DNA of 64,000 nt from Phycisphaerales bacterium (GTDB lineage Bacteria; Planctomycetota; Phycisphaerae; Phycisphaerales; SM1A02). The notes below the pieces were generated by a model, which saw only the letters and a program-made list of their open reading frames with translations, was not told the origin of the DNA and made no database searches. The stretch is from NCBI GenBank assembly GCA_014238785.1, contig JABAAL010000011.1, positions 31,714-95,713 of the forward strand, in the 5' to 3' direction. The translations under genes and the position numbers were made by a program. This document shows, piece after piece, positions 42,645 to 51,887 of the stretch; within the stretch, counting starts at the first letter, position 1, and each line of letters starts with the position of its first letter.

Positions 42645-45350
42645 ATGTTTCGGAAATTATTATTGCTCCTCTCTGTGGTTATTATCCAAAGTTGCAGCGA
42701 TATATATATAGACGCGCCCGAGCCTGCCGAGAAAATATTATCCCTCACGCCGCTCGTACCCCTTGGAAACATTCCATCAACCGCAGATCGCCCAACAATA
42801 GCCCATGTCAATATCGTTGATCTGGACCAAAATAGTGTTCCAGATATTCTCGTTTGTGATGTATCTGGGCATCAAATTTCTTGGATACAGAATGGCGTTG
42901 AAAAAACAATTCATGCAGATATTTCTGGTGCTGTGCACGCAGAAGCAGTTGACATCGATGGCGACGAGGATTTGGATGTGCTAGTCGCTGCAATGGGTGT
43001 CATTTTGCCTTCGACAGCGCACACTGGAAAAGTCATTATTCTTGAAAACGATGGTGAGGAGCACTTTTCTCCCCATATTATTGCGGAAAACATTCAGCGA
43101 GTCACTGACGTGCAGGCTGGGGACATGGATGGTGATGGCGATTTGGACTTGTCGGTCGCGCAGTTTGGTTATACCCATGGCCAAGTGCAGTGGTTCGAGA
43201 ACATTGGAGATTGGAATTTTACGCCACACCAACTCATAGAACGAAGCGGCGCTATCCACGCGCCAATTGTGGATATCGACAACGATGGCGATTTGGATAT
43301 CGTCACACTCCTTTCGCAAGAATGGGAAACAGTCGTTGCTTTTGTTAATAATGGCCAAGGCGAGTTTATGCCAGAAATTTTGCACGATGTTGCAGACGCA
43401 GATTTTTCGAGTTCTGGAATCACTATTGTTGATTTAGATAAAGACGGCGACCAAGACATTCTTTGGACAAATGGTGACGCGTTTGTTTCAGTCGATTACC
43501 GACCGTTGCCAACTCACGGATTGCAATGGCTAGAAAATCTTGGCAATCGTGACTTTGTTTATCACAGGATTGGCAAAATGGATGGCGCGTATGGTCCAGC
43601 AGCAATAGACATGGACGGTGATGGTGACCTTGACATCGTGACTGTCTCTGAGTTTGCGTTTTGGGAAAGACCCGATACGCCAAGCATCGTTTGGTGGGAG
43701 CAAGGCGATGCTATGTCATTTACAAAACACACTATTGCGAAAAGCCCGACACATTTGGTAACGTGCGATGTTGGGGATATGAACAACGACGGCAAGCCCG
43801 ACATTGTTGTTGGCGGCATGGCGTTGTATCCACCCTTTGATCGTATTACACGCGTTGCACTCTGGCAAAACGAGGGTGACTGGGCAACTTCGATAAAAAG
43901 CGATCTTCCAGAACAAATCCAGACAGCGCTGAACAACATTTCCACTTCCGGCAAACGCGGAATGTTTTTACATGCAAATGGCTTTAGCCCCCGAAGCGAG
44001 TATGTACAAGCAATGAAGAACGAGCCAACCAATGCGCGGTGGCCGTACTACCTAGGCATGCTCGATGTTGCGATTGGAGATAGCGATTCTGCCTTGCAAT
44101 ATTTTCTGCAAGCCTCGCTCCTTGATGACTCGTACGCACCTCTACAAACTCGACTTGGCGAGTTGTACATTGGCAGGGACGAACATGAAATCGCAAAGGA
44201 CTTTTTACAGCGGGCAAATACAGAATATGCACGTGTTGCCCTTGCACAACTTGCATCAAGTCAAGAGCAGTGGCAAAAAGTTATAGACATTTTAGATGGT
44301 GCTACTATCGAAGCAGCAAAAGCATTGCAACGAACTGCAAAGGCAAAACTACACGATGGACAGTCGCAGTCCTTTGTCGCAGTTGACATGGGATATCAGA
44401 TGGACGATCCGTGGCTTTTTGAAGTTGAATCTATGTGTATCCTTGCACAGCATCTTGTAACGCAAGCACAAGTAGACATTATCGCTGGTCGAATTGACGC
44501 CGCGCAACAAAAGCTTTTACAAGCAGTCGCGATTGACCCGACCGATCGTGACGCGCGCCTTGCACTTGCTGAAATATTGCTACGAAGCGACCGGTATTCT
44601 AGAGCAACCGTTACGCAAGCAATTGTGCATCTTGAGGCTGGTTTGCAAATTGATCCAAAGTATGTCATGACACGCACAAAGTACGGGTGGGCGCTGTTTT
44701 TAGCAGAACGGTTTAATGAAGCAAGTCAAGTTTGGCTTTCTATTTTGCAAGATGAACCCAAGCACGGTCCTGCGCTTGCCAATTTGGCACAACTTGCTTT
44801 CAACGCAAAACAATACCAAAATGCTTTTGATTTTTACAAACGCGCATTTGAAGTACCCGCCGACTCACCATTTGCACTCTCTGATAACACGGTCTTTCAA
44901 GCGGAAACTCTTTATAGGTATGCTCTGGCGGCTATACAACTTGGCAAAAAACAAGAAGCAATTACCTTGCTCGAAAAAGCAGTGGTATTCATGCCAAACA
45001 ATATGTCAGTGCAGTTTGAAGTAGGAAATTTGTATCTTGGAGCGAAACAATTTGAAAAAGCAGTACAGCACATTGAAATTGCAAATGCACTAGAGCCAAA
45101 TAAACCAAGAGTTCTTGCGGCCCTTGGGTATGCATGGTTTCAACTTGGTGAAGCAGCCAATGGGAGGGGTTTTCTTGAGCAATCGGTGCAACTTTCTCCG
45201 AAATTTGCTCTGGCTTGGTACCACCTTGGCAATGCGCAAGTTGCACTTGGTGATAAAAATTCCGCAATTGAATCATTTAAAGTCGCAATACAGTTACAAC
45301 CGACTTTTAAACAAGCAAAAGAAGCTTTATATAAGGTCCAAGGAAGGTAA
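42645..45350 (+). CDS. Lipoprotein with FG-GAP/VCBS-like propeller and C-terminal TPR repeats
   Basis: 901 residues. A lipoprotein signal has IIQSC (Cys17). Residues ~40-420 are a seven-bladed FG-GAP/VCBS propeller with repeated calcium-loop motifs such as DMDGDGDLDLSVA, DIDNDGDLDIVT, DLDKDGDQDILW and DMNNDGKPDIVVGG. Residues ~440-900 are TPR-like helical pairs (WPYYLGMLDVAIGDSDSALQ, AWYHLGNAQVALGDKNSAIE). Such proteins act as envelope scaffolds; no enzyme motif is visible. A TACGAT -10-like hexamer ends 8 nt before the ATG, with AAGG between. The next gene starts 10 nt after its stop, so some co-transcription with the pyrimidine cluster is possible. Confidence 0.82.
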   Translation: MFRKLLLLLSVVIIQSCSDIYIDAPEPAEKILSLTPLVPLGNIPSTADRPTIAHVNIVDLDQNSVPDILVCDVSGHQISWIQNGVEKTIHADISGAVHAEAVDIDGDEDLDVLVAAMGVILPSTAHTGKVIILENDGEEHFSPHIIAENIQRVTDVQAGDMDGDGDLDLSVAQFGYTHGQVQWFENIGDWNFTPHQLIERSGAIHAPIVDIDNDGDLDIVTLLSQEWETVVAFVNNGQGEFMPEILHDVADADFSSSGITIVDLDKDGDQDILWTNGDAFVSVDYRPLPTHGLQWLENLGNRDFVYHRIGKMDGAYGPAAIDMDGDGDLDIVTVSEFAFWERPDTPSIVWWEQGDAMSFTKHTIAKSPTHLVTCDVGDMNNDGKPDIVVGGMALYPPFDRITRVALWQNEGDWATSIKSDLPEQIQTALNNISTSGKRGMFLHANGFSPRSEYVQAMKNEPTNARWPYYLGMLDVAIGDSDSALQYFLQASLLDDSYAPLQTRLGELYIGRDEHEIAKDFLQRANTEYARVALAQLASSQEQWQKVIDILDGATIEAAKALQRTAKAKLHDGQSQSFVAVDMGYQMDDPWLFEVESMCILAQHLVTQAQVDIIAGRIDAAQQKLLQAVAIDPTDRDARLALAEILLRSDRYSRATVTQAIVHLEAGLQIDPKYVMTRTKYGWALFLAERFNEASQVWLSILQDEPKHGPALANLAQLAFNAKQYQNAFDFYKRAFEVPADSPFALSDNTVFQAETLYRYALAAIQLGKKQEAITLLEKAVVFMPNNMSVQFEVGNLYLGAKQFEKAVQHIEIANALEPNKPRVLAALGYAWFQLGEAANGRGFLEQSVQLSPKFALAWYHLGNAQVALGDKNSAIESFKVAIQLQPTFKQAKEALYKVQGR

Positions 45351-45360
45351 ACTCTACAGT

Positions 45361-46833
45361 ATGACACACACAGTAGAACATTTTATTGATGGAAAACGCG
45401 TTTCGCCAGGTAGTGGGAAAAAGTGTGATGTAGTAAACCCCGCAACGGGTGAAGTGCTCGGTGAAGTAGGGATGGAAGAAGTAGCAGCAGCGGACTGCGC
45501 GGTCGCCTCCGCCGCAAGCGCTTACCAAGCGTGGAGCCAAACGCCGGTTGGTGATAGATGCCAAGTATTGTTTCGATATAAAGAACTTCTTGAAAAACAT
45601 TTCGATGAACTAACACAAATGATTGTCGACGAGCATGGCAAAACTACCGCTGAAGCTCGTGGCGATGTTCGCCGTGGGATAGATTGTGTTGAATATGCTT
45701 GCGGGGCACCATCGCTCATGATGGGGCGAACGCTTCCGCGTATTGCAGTTTCAACTTCGTTTAGTCGTGAACGAGAAGAAGGAATACCGTTAGACAGTTC
45801 GCTTGAGCGCGTACCAATTGGTGTCTGCGTTGGTATTACGCCGTTTAACTTTCCAATTATGGTGCCGCTCTGGATGTGGCCAATTGCAGTTGCTTGTGGA
45901 AACACGTTTGTGTTAAAACCATCTGAAAAAGTGTCACTCTGTGCGCTTCGCGAAGTCGAACTTGCAAGTGAAGCAGGTCTTCCACCCGGCGTGTTGAATA
46001 TGGTTACTGGCGGTCCAGACGTTGTGAATCATTTGCTCACCCACGAGGATGTCAAAGCGGTTTCGTTTGTTGGGTCAACTGTAGTAGCTAAACATATATA
46101 CAAAACAGCTTCAATCGCAGGTAAACGAGTGCAGTGTATGGCTGGTGCAAAGAATACGATGATTATTATGCCCGATGCAAATCAAGATGCCGCGATTGAC
46201 GGAGTGATTAGTTCATCGATGGGGAACACGGGACAACGATGCTTAGCGGGATCGGTTGCTGTGCTGGTTGGCGATACGCCCGATTGGTTTATTCCAAAAA
46301 TTGTTGCTGCGGCAAAACAAATCAATGTTGCAAAAGGCGATGCTACAGGTTGTACTATGGGACCGCTCATTGATGATGCAAGTGTGCAACGAGTTAACAA
46401 CGCAATCGAAGCTGGCATAGAAGTAGGGGCGGAGTTACTTCTTGATGGCAGGGAAGTAAAACTCAAAGGGTTTGTGGGACCGACTATTTTTGACAATGTA
46501 CCCCACGACTCGGCACTTGCGATGGAAGAGATTTTTGGTCCTGTGCTTTCGATTTTACGGGTTGATACGCTTGATGAAGCAATTGCAGTTACGCAACGTT
46601 CGCCCTATGGAAACATGGCTGTCATGTTTACCGACAGCGGATACGCAGCAAACAAATTCAAAGACACAGCTGGTGCAGGTATGATCGGCATTAACGTTGG
46701 TGTTCCCGCGCCAATGGCGGTCTTCCCGTTCTGTGGTTGGAAGGATTCATTCTTCGGTACACTTCATTCCAATGGCGAAGACTCCGTTCGTTTTTATACT
46801 GAGGGTCGCATACTTGTGAGTCGCTGGTTCTAA
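45361..46833 (+). CDS. mmsA: CoA-acylating (methyl)malonate-semialdehyde dehydrogenase
   Basis: Converts malonate semialdehyde to acetyl-CoA or methylmalonate semialdehyde to propionyl-CoA with NAD+ and CoA. 490 residues from ATG 45361; a longer frame runs back into the FG-GAP/TPR gene and is rejected. MMSDH features are EHFIDGKRVSPGSGK, VPIGVCVGITPFNFPIMVPL, GSTVVAKHIYKTAS, the family-specific MAGAKNTMIIMPDA, the catalytic-cysteine motif NTGQRCLAGSVAVL, and FCGWKDSFFGTLHSNGED near the end. It heads a run whose other members degrade dihydropyrimidines to beta-amino acids. It would therefore handle the semialdehydes made by the aminotransferase. Spacing to the next gene is 23 nt. Confidence 0.94.
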   Translation: MTHTVEHFIDGKRVSPGSGKKCDVVNPATGEVLGEVGMEEVAAADCAVASAASAYQAWSQTPVGDRCQVLFRYKELLEKHFDELTQMIVDEHGKTTAEARGDVRRGIDCVEYACGAPSLMMGRTLPRIAVSTSFSREREEGIPLDSSLERVPIGVCVGITPFNFPIMVPLWMWPIAVACGNTFVLKPSEKVSLCALREVELASEAGLPPGVLNMVTGGPDVVNHLLTHEDVKAVSFVGSTVVAKHIYKTASIAGKRVQCMAGAKNTMIIMPDANQDAAIDGVISSSMGNTGQRCLAGSVAVLVGDTPDWFIPKIVAAAKQINVAKGDATGCTMGPLIDDASVQRVNNAIEAGIEVGAELLLDGREVKLKGFVGPTIFDNVPHDSALAMEEIFGPVLSILRVDTLDEAIAVTQRSPYGNMAVMFTDSGYAANKFKDTAGAGMIGINVGVPAPMAVFPFCGWKDSFFGTLHSNGEDSVRFYTEGRILVSRWF

Positions 46834-46856
46834 CCCTCGGCACAGAAAGGTTTAAC

Positions 46857-47726
46857 ATGGCACGAATAACCAGAGCAGCGCTCATACAAGCATCAAATCC
46901 AGCTCCTCCGGAAGCGTCTATCGCTGAAACAAAAAAAATGATGATTGACAAGCATGTCGAACTTATTAAACAGGCGGCGGGGCAAGGCGCGCAAATCACA
47001 TGCTTACAAGAGATTTTCTATGGCCCATACTTTTGCGCAGAACAAGATACTCGCTGGTACGAAATTGCAGAGCATATTCCAGATGGTCCAACAATCAAGT
47101 TAATGCAAGAAATTGCAAAAGAGCACAGCATGATTCTTGTGGTACCAATTTACGAAGTTGATATGACTGGTGTGTATTACAACACCGCAGCTGTTATAGA
47201 TGAGAATGGGGAATATCTAGGTAAATACCGTAAGCATCATATTCCCCATTGCAACCCCGGTTTTTGGGAAAAGTTTTACTTTAAGCCGGGGAACCTTGGT
47301 TATCCTGTCTTTGAAACAAGCGCTGGAAAAATTGGTATCTATATATGTTACGACCGTCACTTCCCAGAAGGTGCTCGCGAACTGGGTTTGAACGGTGCTG
47401 AGATTGTGTTCAATCCATCGGCAACTGTTGCTGGTCTAAGTGAATACCTTTGGAAACTCGAACAACCTGCACACGCCGTTGCAAATCAGTACTACGTTGG
47501 CGCAATAAATCGTGTTGGTACAGAGGAGCCTTGGGGGATTGGTGAGTTTTATGGTCAAAGTTATTTTTGTAATCCAAGAGGGCAAATTATGGTCGAGGGT
47601 TCACGCGACCAAGATGAAGTAATCATCGCTGACCTCGATCTTGACATGATTGAAGAAGTTCGAAACACGTGGCAATTCTATAGAGACCGTCGTCCAGAAA
47701 GTTACACGCAAATCACGAAGCCGTAA
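46857..47726 (+). CDS. Beta-ureidopropionase (N-carbamoyl-beta-alanine amidohydrolase), nitrilase superfamily
   Basis: Hydrolyses N-carbamoyl-beta-alanine to beta-alanine, CO2 and ammonia, the third step of reductive pyrimidine degradation. The carbon-nitrogen hydrolase triad is Glu in TCLQEIFYGPYF, Lys in KYRKHHIPH and Cys in YICYDRHFPEGAR. The 289-residue length suits the bacterial enzymes; the vertebrate one is longer. N-carbamoylputrescine amidase is very similar in sequence, but context (dihydropyrimidinase, PreA-like dehydrogenase, beta-amino-acid aminotransferase) favours ureidopropionase. AAAGG lies 6 nt before the ATG. It is followed after 16 nt by the NCS1 permease gene. Confidence 0.9.
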   Translation: MARITRAALIQASNPAPPEASIAETKKMMIDKHVELIKQAAGQGAQITCLQEIFYGPYFCAEQDTRWYEIAEHIPDGPTIKLMQEIAKEHSMILVVPIYEVDMTGVYYNTAAVIDENGEYLGKYRKHHIPHCNPGFWEKFYFKPGNLGYPVFETSAGKIGIYICYDRHFPEGARELGLNGAEIVFNPSATVAGLSEYLWKLEQPAHAVANQYYVGAINRVGTEEPWGIGEFYGQSYFCNPRGQIMVEGSRDQDEVIIADLDLDMIEEVRNTWQFYRDRRPESYTQITKP

Positions 47727-47742
47727 CGCCCGAAAATAAGCA

Positions 47743-49155
47743 ATGACCAATCATCTTATCAATCCTGATATAGCCCCAGTTTCCTTTGAAAACAGAACGT
47801 GGAACAAGTGGCACTTAGCCGCTCTCTGGATTGGCATGTCGGTTTGCATCCCTACATATATGCTTGCCGCTTCGATGATTCAAGCAGGCATGACGTGGTG
47901 GCAATCGGTTTTAACGGTTCTGCTCGGTAATGTAATTGTGCTTGTTCCTATGATTCTGATGGGACACGCTGGCACCAAGTATGGCATCCCATTCCCAGTA
48001 CTTGCTCGTGCTAGTTTCGGTACCAAGGGTGCGCACGTCCCTGCAATCGCGCGTTCTCTTGTTGCATGCGGTTGGTTTGGCATTCAAACTTGGATTGGTG
48101 GTTTCGCAATCTACCAAGTCTTAGGTGCGCTTGGTTGGATAGATATCGCTGCAGATGTGTCCGTCGTTCCATTCCTAGGGATCACTGCGTTGCAATTTGT
48201 GTGCTTTCTCGCATTTTGGATTTTGAACGTGGTCATTGTCTTAAGAGGAATCGACTGTATTAAATGGCTTTAATCATGGGCAGCACCATTTCTAATAGCG
48301 ATGGGGCTTGCGATGCTGATCTGGGCAGCAATCAAAGTTGGCGGAATTTCGCAGATGTTCCCCGAATCACCCCAGAACCCTGCGCCTTTTTGGCCGATGT
48401 TCTTCCCACAGTTAACAGCGATGGTCGGATTTTGGGCAACGCTGAGTTTGAATATTCCTGACTTTACAAGGTACTGCAAAACGCAAAAAGATCAAGCACT
48501 AGGCCAACTCATTGGCTTGCCAACGACGATGGCTCTCTTTTCGTTCATTGGCATAGCAGTAACCTCTGCAACAATTGTTATTTTTGGGAGCGCAATCTGG
48601 GATCCCATTTTACTTGTTGGCAAACTCGGCTCAACAACGGCCATTGTCATTGCCTTGATTGCACTCACAATTGCAACACTTTCAACAAACATTGCAGCAA
48701 ATGTGGTAAGTCCGGCAAATGGATTTGCAAATCTTAGCCCACAAAATATTTCATTTAAAATGGGCGGTATTATTACTTGTATTATTGGTGTCGTAATCAT
48801 GCCTTGGCGTTTGTATAACGATCTTGGGGATTATATTTTTACTTGGCTTATCGGATACAGTGCATTGCTTGGACCAATCGCAGGCATCATGATTTGCGAT
48901 TACTTTTTAATTCGAAGGTTACGGCTCAATAGCGATGCACTCTACGATTCGAGTGGGGAATACTCTGGCATTCGATGGAGCACGATTGTCGTACTAGCGA
49001 TTGCAGTTGCACCTAACCTGCCCGGCTTTATCAATGCGGCATTCAAGACAGATTTGTTTCCTGAAATTTTCAATGCTTTGTATAGTTATGCGTGGTTTGT
49101 AGGTATAACAATTGCATTTGTGTTGTACTGGGTAACCAATCGAGGGAAAGAATAA
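47743..49155 (+). pseudogene. NCS1-family pyrimidine/hydantoin permease interrupted by one in-frame TAA
   Basis: One continuous frame encodes a 470-position NCS1 transporter (uracil, allantoin or hydantoin type), but codon 177 is TAA (48271-48273). Upstream: FENRTWNKWHLAALWIGMSV, the FPVLARASFGTKGAHVPAI loop, and GWFGIQTWIGG, the substrate-site region. Immediately after the stop, in the same frame, comes SWAAPFLIAMGLAMLIWA, the normal continuation of the helix. SLNIPDFTRY and YNDLGDYIF follow, through to the last span. Relatives normally have Glu or Gln at the interrupted spot, so one base change (GAA or CAA to TAA) explains it. No frameshift is needed. Either it is a recent pseudogene, a sequencing error, or the stop is read through. 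Confidence 0.85.
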
Positions 49156-49156
49156 C

Positions 49157-50491
49157 ATGGCTAAATTACCAAATTGTGCGTATGCACCCCCAGCATATGA
49201 TGGTCCATCGAAAGGTGAAGTCATCAAACTTCGTAGCGAATTTCTTACTCCTGCATTGGTGACTTATTACCGTGATCCCATCATGCTTGTTGATGGGCAC
49301 ATGCAATACTTGTTTGATGAAACGGGGAAGCGATACCTCGATGGATTTGCGGGAATTGTCTCGGTAAGTGCAGGGCACTGCCACCCACGAATTATGCAAG
49401 CTGTGAATACGCAAAACTCACGCTTGCAACACACCACTACTATTTACTTGCATCCAAACATCGCAAAGTTTGCGGAGAAATTAGCAAGGACATTGCCAGA
49501 AGGTTTGGACTGCGTGTATTTTACTAATAGCGGTTCGGAAGCGAACGATCTTGCAATTTTGATGGCACGTGCATACACCAAAAATTTCGATGTGATTGCA
49601 CTTCGCAATGGGTACCACGGTGGATCGCAGGGTGCGATGGGATTAACAGCGCACTCCTCTTGGAAATATGCAGTTCCGCATGGCTTTGGGGTGCACCACA
49701 CGGTAGTACCAGACAGATACCGCGGCCACTTTGGATACGACTCTGGAAGTGGAAAAGCATATGCCAAAGATGTGCAGGATGTCATTCAACGGGGCAGTTC
49801 TGGTTCTATCGCAGCTTTCATCGCCGAACCCATACAAGGCGTTGGCGGTGTGATTGAAATGCCACCGAATTATTTGCAAAATGCATACGAGTACGTTCGC
49901 GATGCGGGCGGAATTTGTATTTCAGATGAAGTTCAGACGGGTTTTGGTCGAACGGGCGAACACTTCTGGGGATTTGAGAACAACAACGTAGTACCAGACA
50001 TGGTGGTCATGGCAAAGGGAATTGGTAATGGCTGTCCACTTGCCGCAGTTGTAACAACAAAAGAAATTGCTCAATCGATGACGGAGGCGATTCATTTCAA
50101 TACGTTTGGCGGTAATCCTGTTTCGTGCGCACAAGGACTGGCAACACTAGAAGTAATTCTAGAGGATGATTTACAAGGAAATGCGAAACGCCTTGGCGAA
50201 CAACTTTTCGCTGGGTTCGCCGATTTGCAAAATAAATATGCATGCATCGGTGACGTTCGGGGTAAGGGTCTCATGGGAGGGTTAGAACTTGTTGAGGACG
50301 AAGACAAGACACCCGCAACGCAATTAACTGCAGATATATTTGAAACCTGCAAAGATTTGGGCTTGCTAATTGGTAAGGGAGGGTACTACGGTAACGTTTT
50401 GCGTATTAAACCTCCAATGTGCTTGACCAAAGAAGATATTGTGTTCATGCTTGAAGTTCTTGATGAGGCATTCGCGAAGGAAACTGCATGA
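49157..50491 (+). CDS. Class-III aminotransferase, AGXT2-like (beta-alanine/beta-aminoisobutyrate:pyruvate)
   Basis: 444 residues, PLP-dependent. Strong resemblance to alanine-glyoxylate aminotransferase 2: GHMQYLFDETGKRYLDGFAG, SAGHCHPRIMQAV and TNSGSEANDLAILMARAYT come first. The cofactor aspartate is in CISDEVQTGFGRTGEHFW and the Schiff-base lysine in MVVMAKGIGNGCPLAAV. HFNTFGGNPVSCA comes next. AGXT2-type enzymes transaminate beta-alanine and beta-aminoisobutyrate, the products of the upstream ureidopropionase, giving malonate or methylmalonate semialdehyde for the cluster's dehydrogenase. The ATG is 1 nt after the permease stop, and its own stop overlaps the dihydropyrimidinase start (ATGA). 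Confidence 0.92.
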   Translation: MAKLPNCAYAPPAYDGPSKGEVIKLRSEFLTPALVTYYRDPIMLVDGHMQYLFDETGKRYLDGFAGIVSVSAGHCHPRIMQAVNTQNSRLQHTTTIYLHPNIAKFAEKLARTLPEGLDCVYFTNSGSEANDLAILMARAYTKNFDVIALRNGYHGGSQGAMGLTAHSSWKYAVPHGFGVHHTVVPDRYRGHFGYDSGSGKAYAKDVQDVIQRGSSGSIAAFIAEPIQGVGGVIEMPPNYLQNAYEYVRDAGGICISDEVQTGFGRTGEHFWGFENNNVVPDMVVMAKGIGNGCPLAAVVTTKEIAQSMTEAIHFNTFGGNPVSCAQGLATLEVILEDDLQGNAKRLGEQLFAGFADLQNKYACIGDVRGKGLMGGLELVEDEDKTPATQLTADIFETCKDLGLLIGKGGYYGNVLRIKPPMCLTKEDIVFMLEVLDEAFAKETA

Positions 50492-51861
50492 TGTTTGATT
50501 CTGTCATCAAAGGGGGCACGGTGTACACCCCAGATGGAGTTTTTGTCGGCGATATTGGAATAGCAGGCGAAGTTATTTCGGAAATAAAAGAGGGTGGCGA
50601 ACTTGAGGGACAGATTACAATTGATGCAACTGGGAAATGTGTATTTCCTGGGTTCATAGATCCACACGTGCACATCCATCTTCCGTTTATGGGGACAAAC
50701 GCGATAGATGATCATGAATCTGCAACAAAAGCAGCACTAGTTGGCGGCACAACGACCATCATCGAAATGATTTGTCCAGGACCAAGCGATGAGCCTGCCG
50801 CTGCATTTGCGGAGTGGAACGAACTTGCAGATAGCGGCGCTTGTTGTGACTACACATTTCATCTTGCTGTTGTTCGATTTGATGATCTTGCACAAGAACA
50901 ACTCCGCGCGTTAGTTGCAACCCAAGGCGTACAATCATTCAAAATATTCTTGGCGTACAAAGGAGCCCTCGATATTTCAGATGAAGACTTACTTAAACTT
51001 ATGAAAATGTGTAGGGAACTTGGCGTCACGCTCACCGCGCACTGCGAAAATGCAGAAGCCATAGATTCAATGCAAAAAAAGTTGATTACAGAGGGTAAAA
51101 CGGGAACAGAATGGCACGAGCCATCAAGACCTCGGAGTGTTGAAGCGGGTGGCGTACAGCATCTTTGTGAATTTGCAGAGCGTGCAGGGGCAACGATCTA
51201 TGTTGTACATACCTCTTGTGGTGAAGCAGTGAATAGTGCAATGGAAGCGAGAAAGCGAGGCGTTGATGTGACTGTCGAAGCAGTTGCGCCGCATCTTATT
51301 TTAGACAAAACATACGCAGAACGACCGGACTTTGAAGGGGCGAAGTTTGTGATGTCACCACCGCTTCGTGACAAGGTAGAACACGAAGCACTTTGGGATG
51401 GATTAGCCAACGGATCGATCTCGACTATTGGTACTGACCACGCGCCTTTTAATTTTCATGGTCAAAAAGATATGGGGATCGATAACTTTACACTTATTCC
51501 AAATGGCATTCCATCAATTCAAGAACGTGTTGATCTTGTGCACACATACGGTGTTTGCAAAGGCAAAATAGATTTTCAAACGATGGTTGACGTTTGTAGT
51601 ACGAATGTCGCAAAACAATTTAACATGTACCCTCAAAAGGGCGTGTTAGCAATCGGAAGTGATGCGGATATTGTTGTGTATGACCCGAACTTTTCCGGAA
51701 TATTTACACACAAGGACGGTTTGTCGAGAATAGATTACTCGGGCTATGAGGGTATGCCAAGAAGAGGCCGTAGTGACGTGGTTTTCCTTCGCGGTAAAAT
51801 CGTTGCAGAGCAAGGTAAATTCGTCGGCGAAACCGGCGCTGGCTCGTATATAGCACGATAA
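50488..51861 (+). CDS. hydA: Dihydropyrimidinase (hydantoinase)
   Basis: Opens the ring of dihydrouracil or dihydrothymine to the N-carbamoyl-beta-amino acid. 457 residues of the amidohydrolase superfamily. Metal ligands: PGFIDPHVHIHL (His-x-His), the carboxylatable lysine in QSFKIFLAYKG, histidines in LTAHCENAEA and YVVHTSCGE, and the aspartate in IGTDHAPFNF. VMSPPLRDK and VRGKxVxxxG-like VFLRGKIVAEQG near the C terminus are typical. The start shares ATGA with the aminotransferase stop. It is the last plus-strand gene of the cluster, with the PreA-like dehydrogenase converging 19 bp away. The first ATG of the ATGATG pair is taken as start. Confidence 0.93.
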   Translation: MMFDSVIKGGTVYTPDGVFVGDIGIAGEVISEIKEGGELEGQITIDATGKCVFPGFIDPHVHIHLPFMGTNAIDDHESATKAALVGGTTTIIEMICPGPSDEPAAAFAEWNELADSGACCDYTFHLAVVRFDDLAQEQLRALVATQGVQSFKIFLAYKGALDISDEDLLKLMKMCRELGVTLTAHCENAEAIDSMQKKLITEGKTGTEWHEPSRPRSVEAGGVQHLCEFAERAGATIYVVHTSCGEAVNSAMEARKRGVDVTVEAVAPHLILDKTYAERPDFEGAKFVMSPPLRDKVEHEALWDGLANGSISTIGTDHAPFNFHGQKDMGIDNFTLIPNGIPSIQERVDLVHTYGVCKGKIDFQTMVDVCSTNVAKQFNMYPQKGVLAIGSDADIVVYDPNFSGIFTHKDGLSRIDYSGYEGMPRRGRSDVVFLRGKIVAEQGKFVGETGAGSYIAR

Positions 51862-51887
51862 TTAACTCATCCACGGTTAACTAATCG
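51856..51887. terminator. Weak inverted repeat between convergent dihydropyrimidinase and PreA-like genes
   Basis: CGAT and TAAC on the left pair with GTTA and ATCG on the right around a 9-nt centre, overlapping both stop codons. There is no T-run, so its role as a bidirectional terminator is uncertain. Confidence 0.3.

Noticed and set aside
45115..45360. Upstream extension of the semialdehyde dehydrogenase frame
   Set aside because: It lies inside the FG-GAP/TPR gene and encodes residues with no match to the family; the ATG at 45361 gives the normal N terminus.
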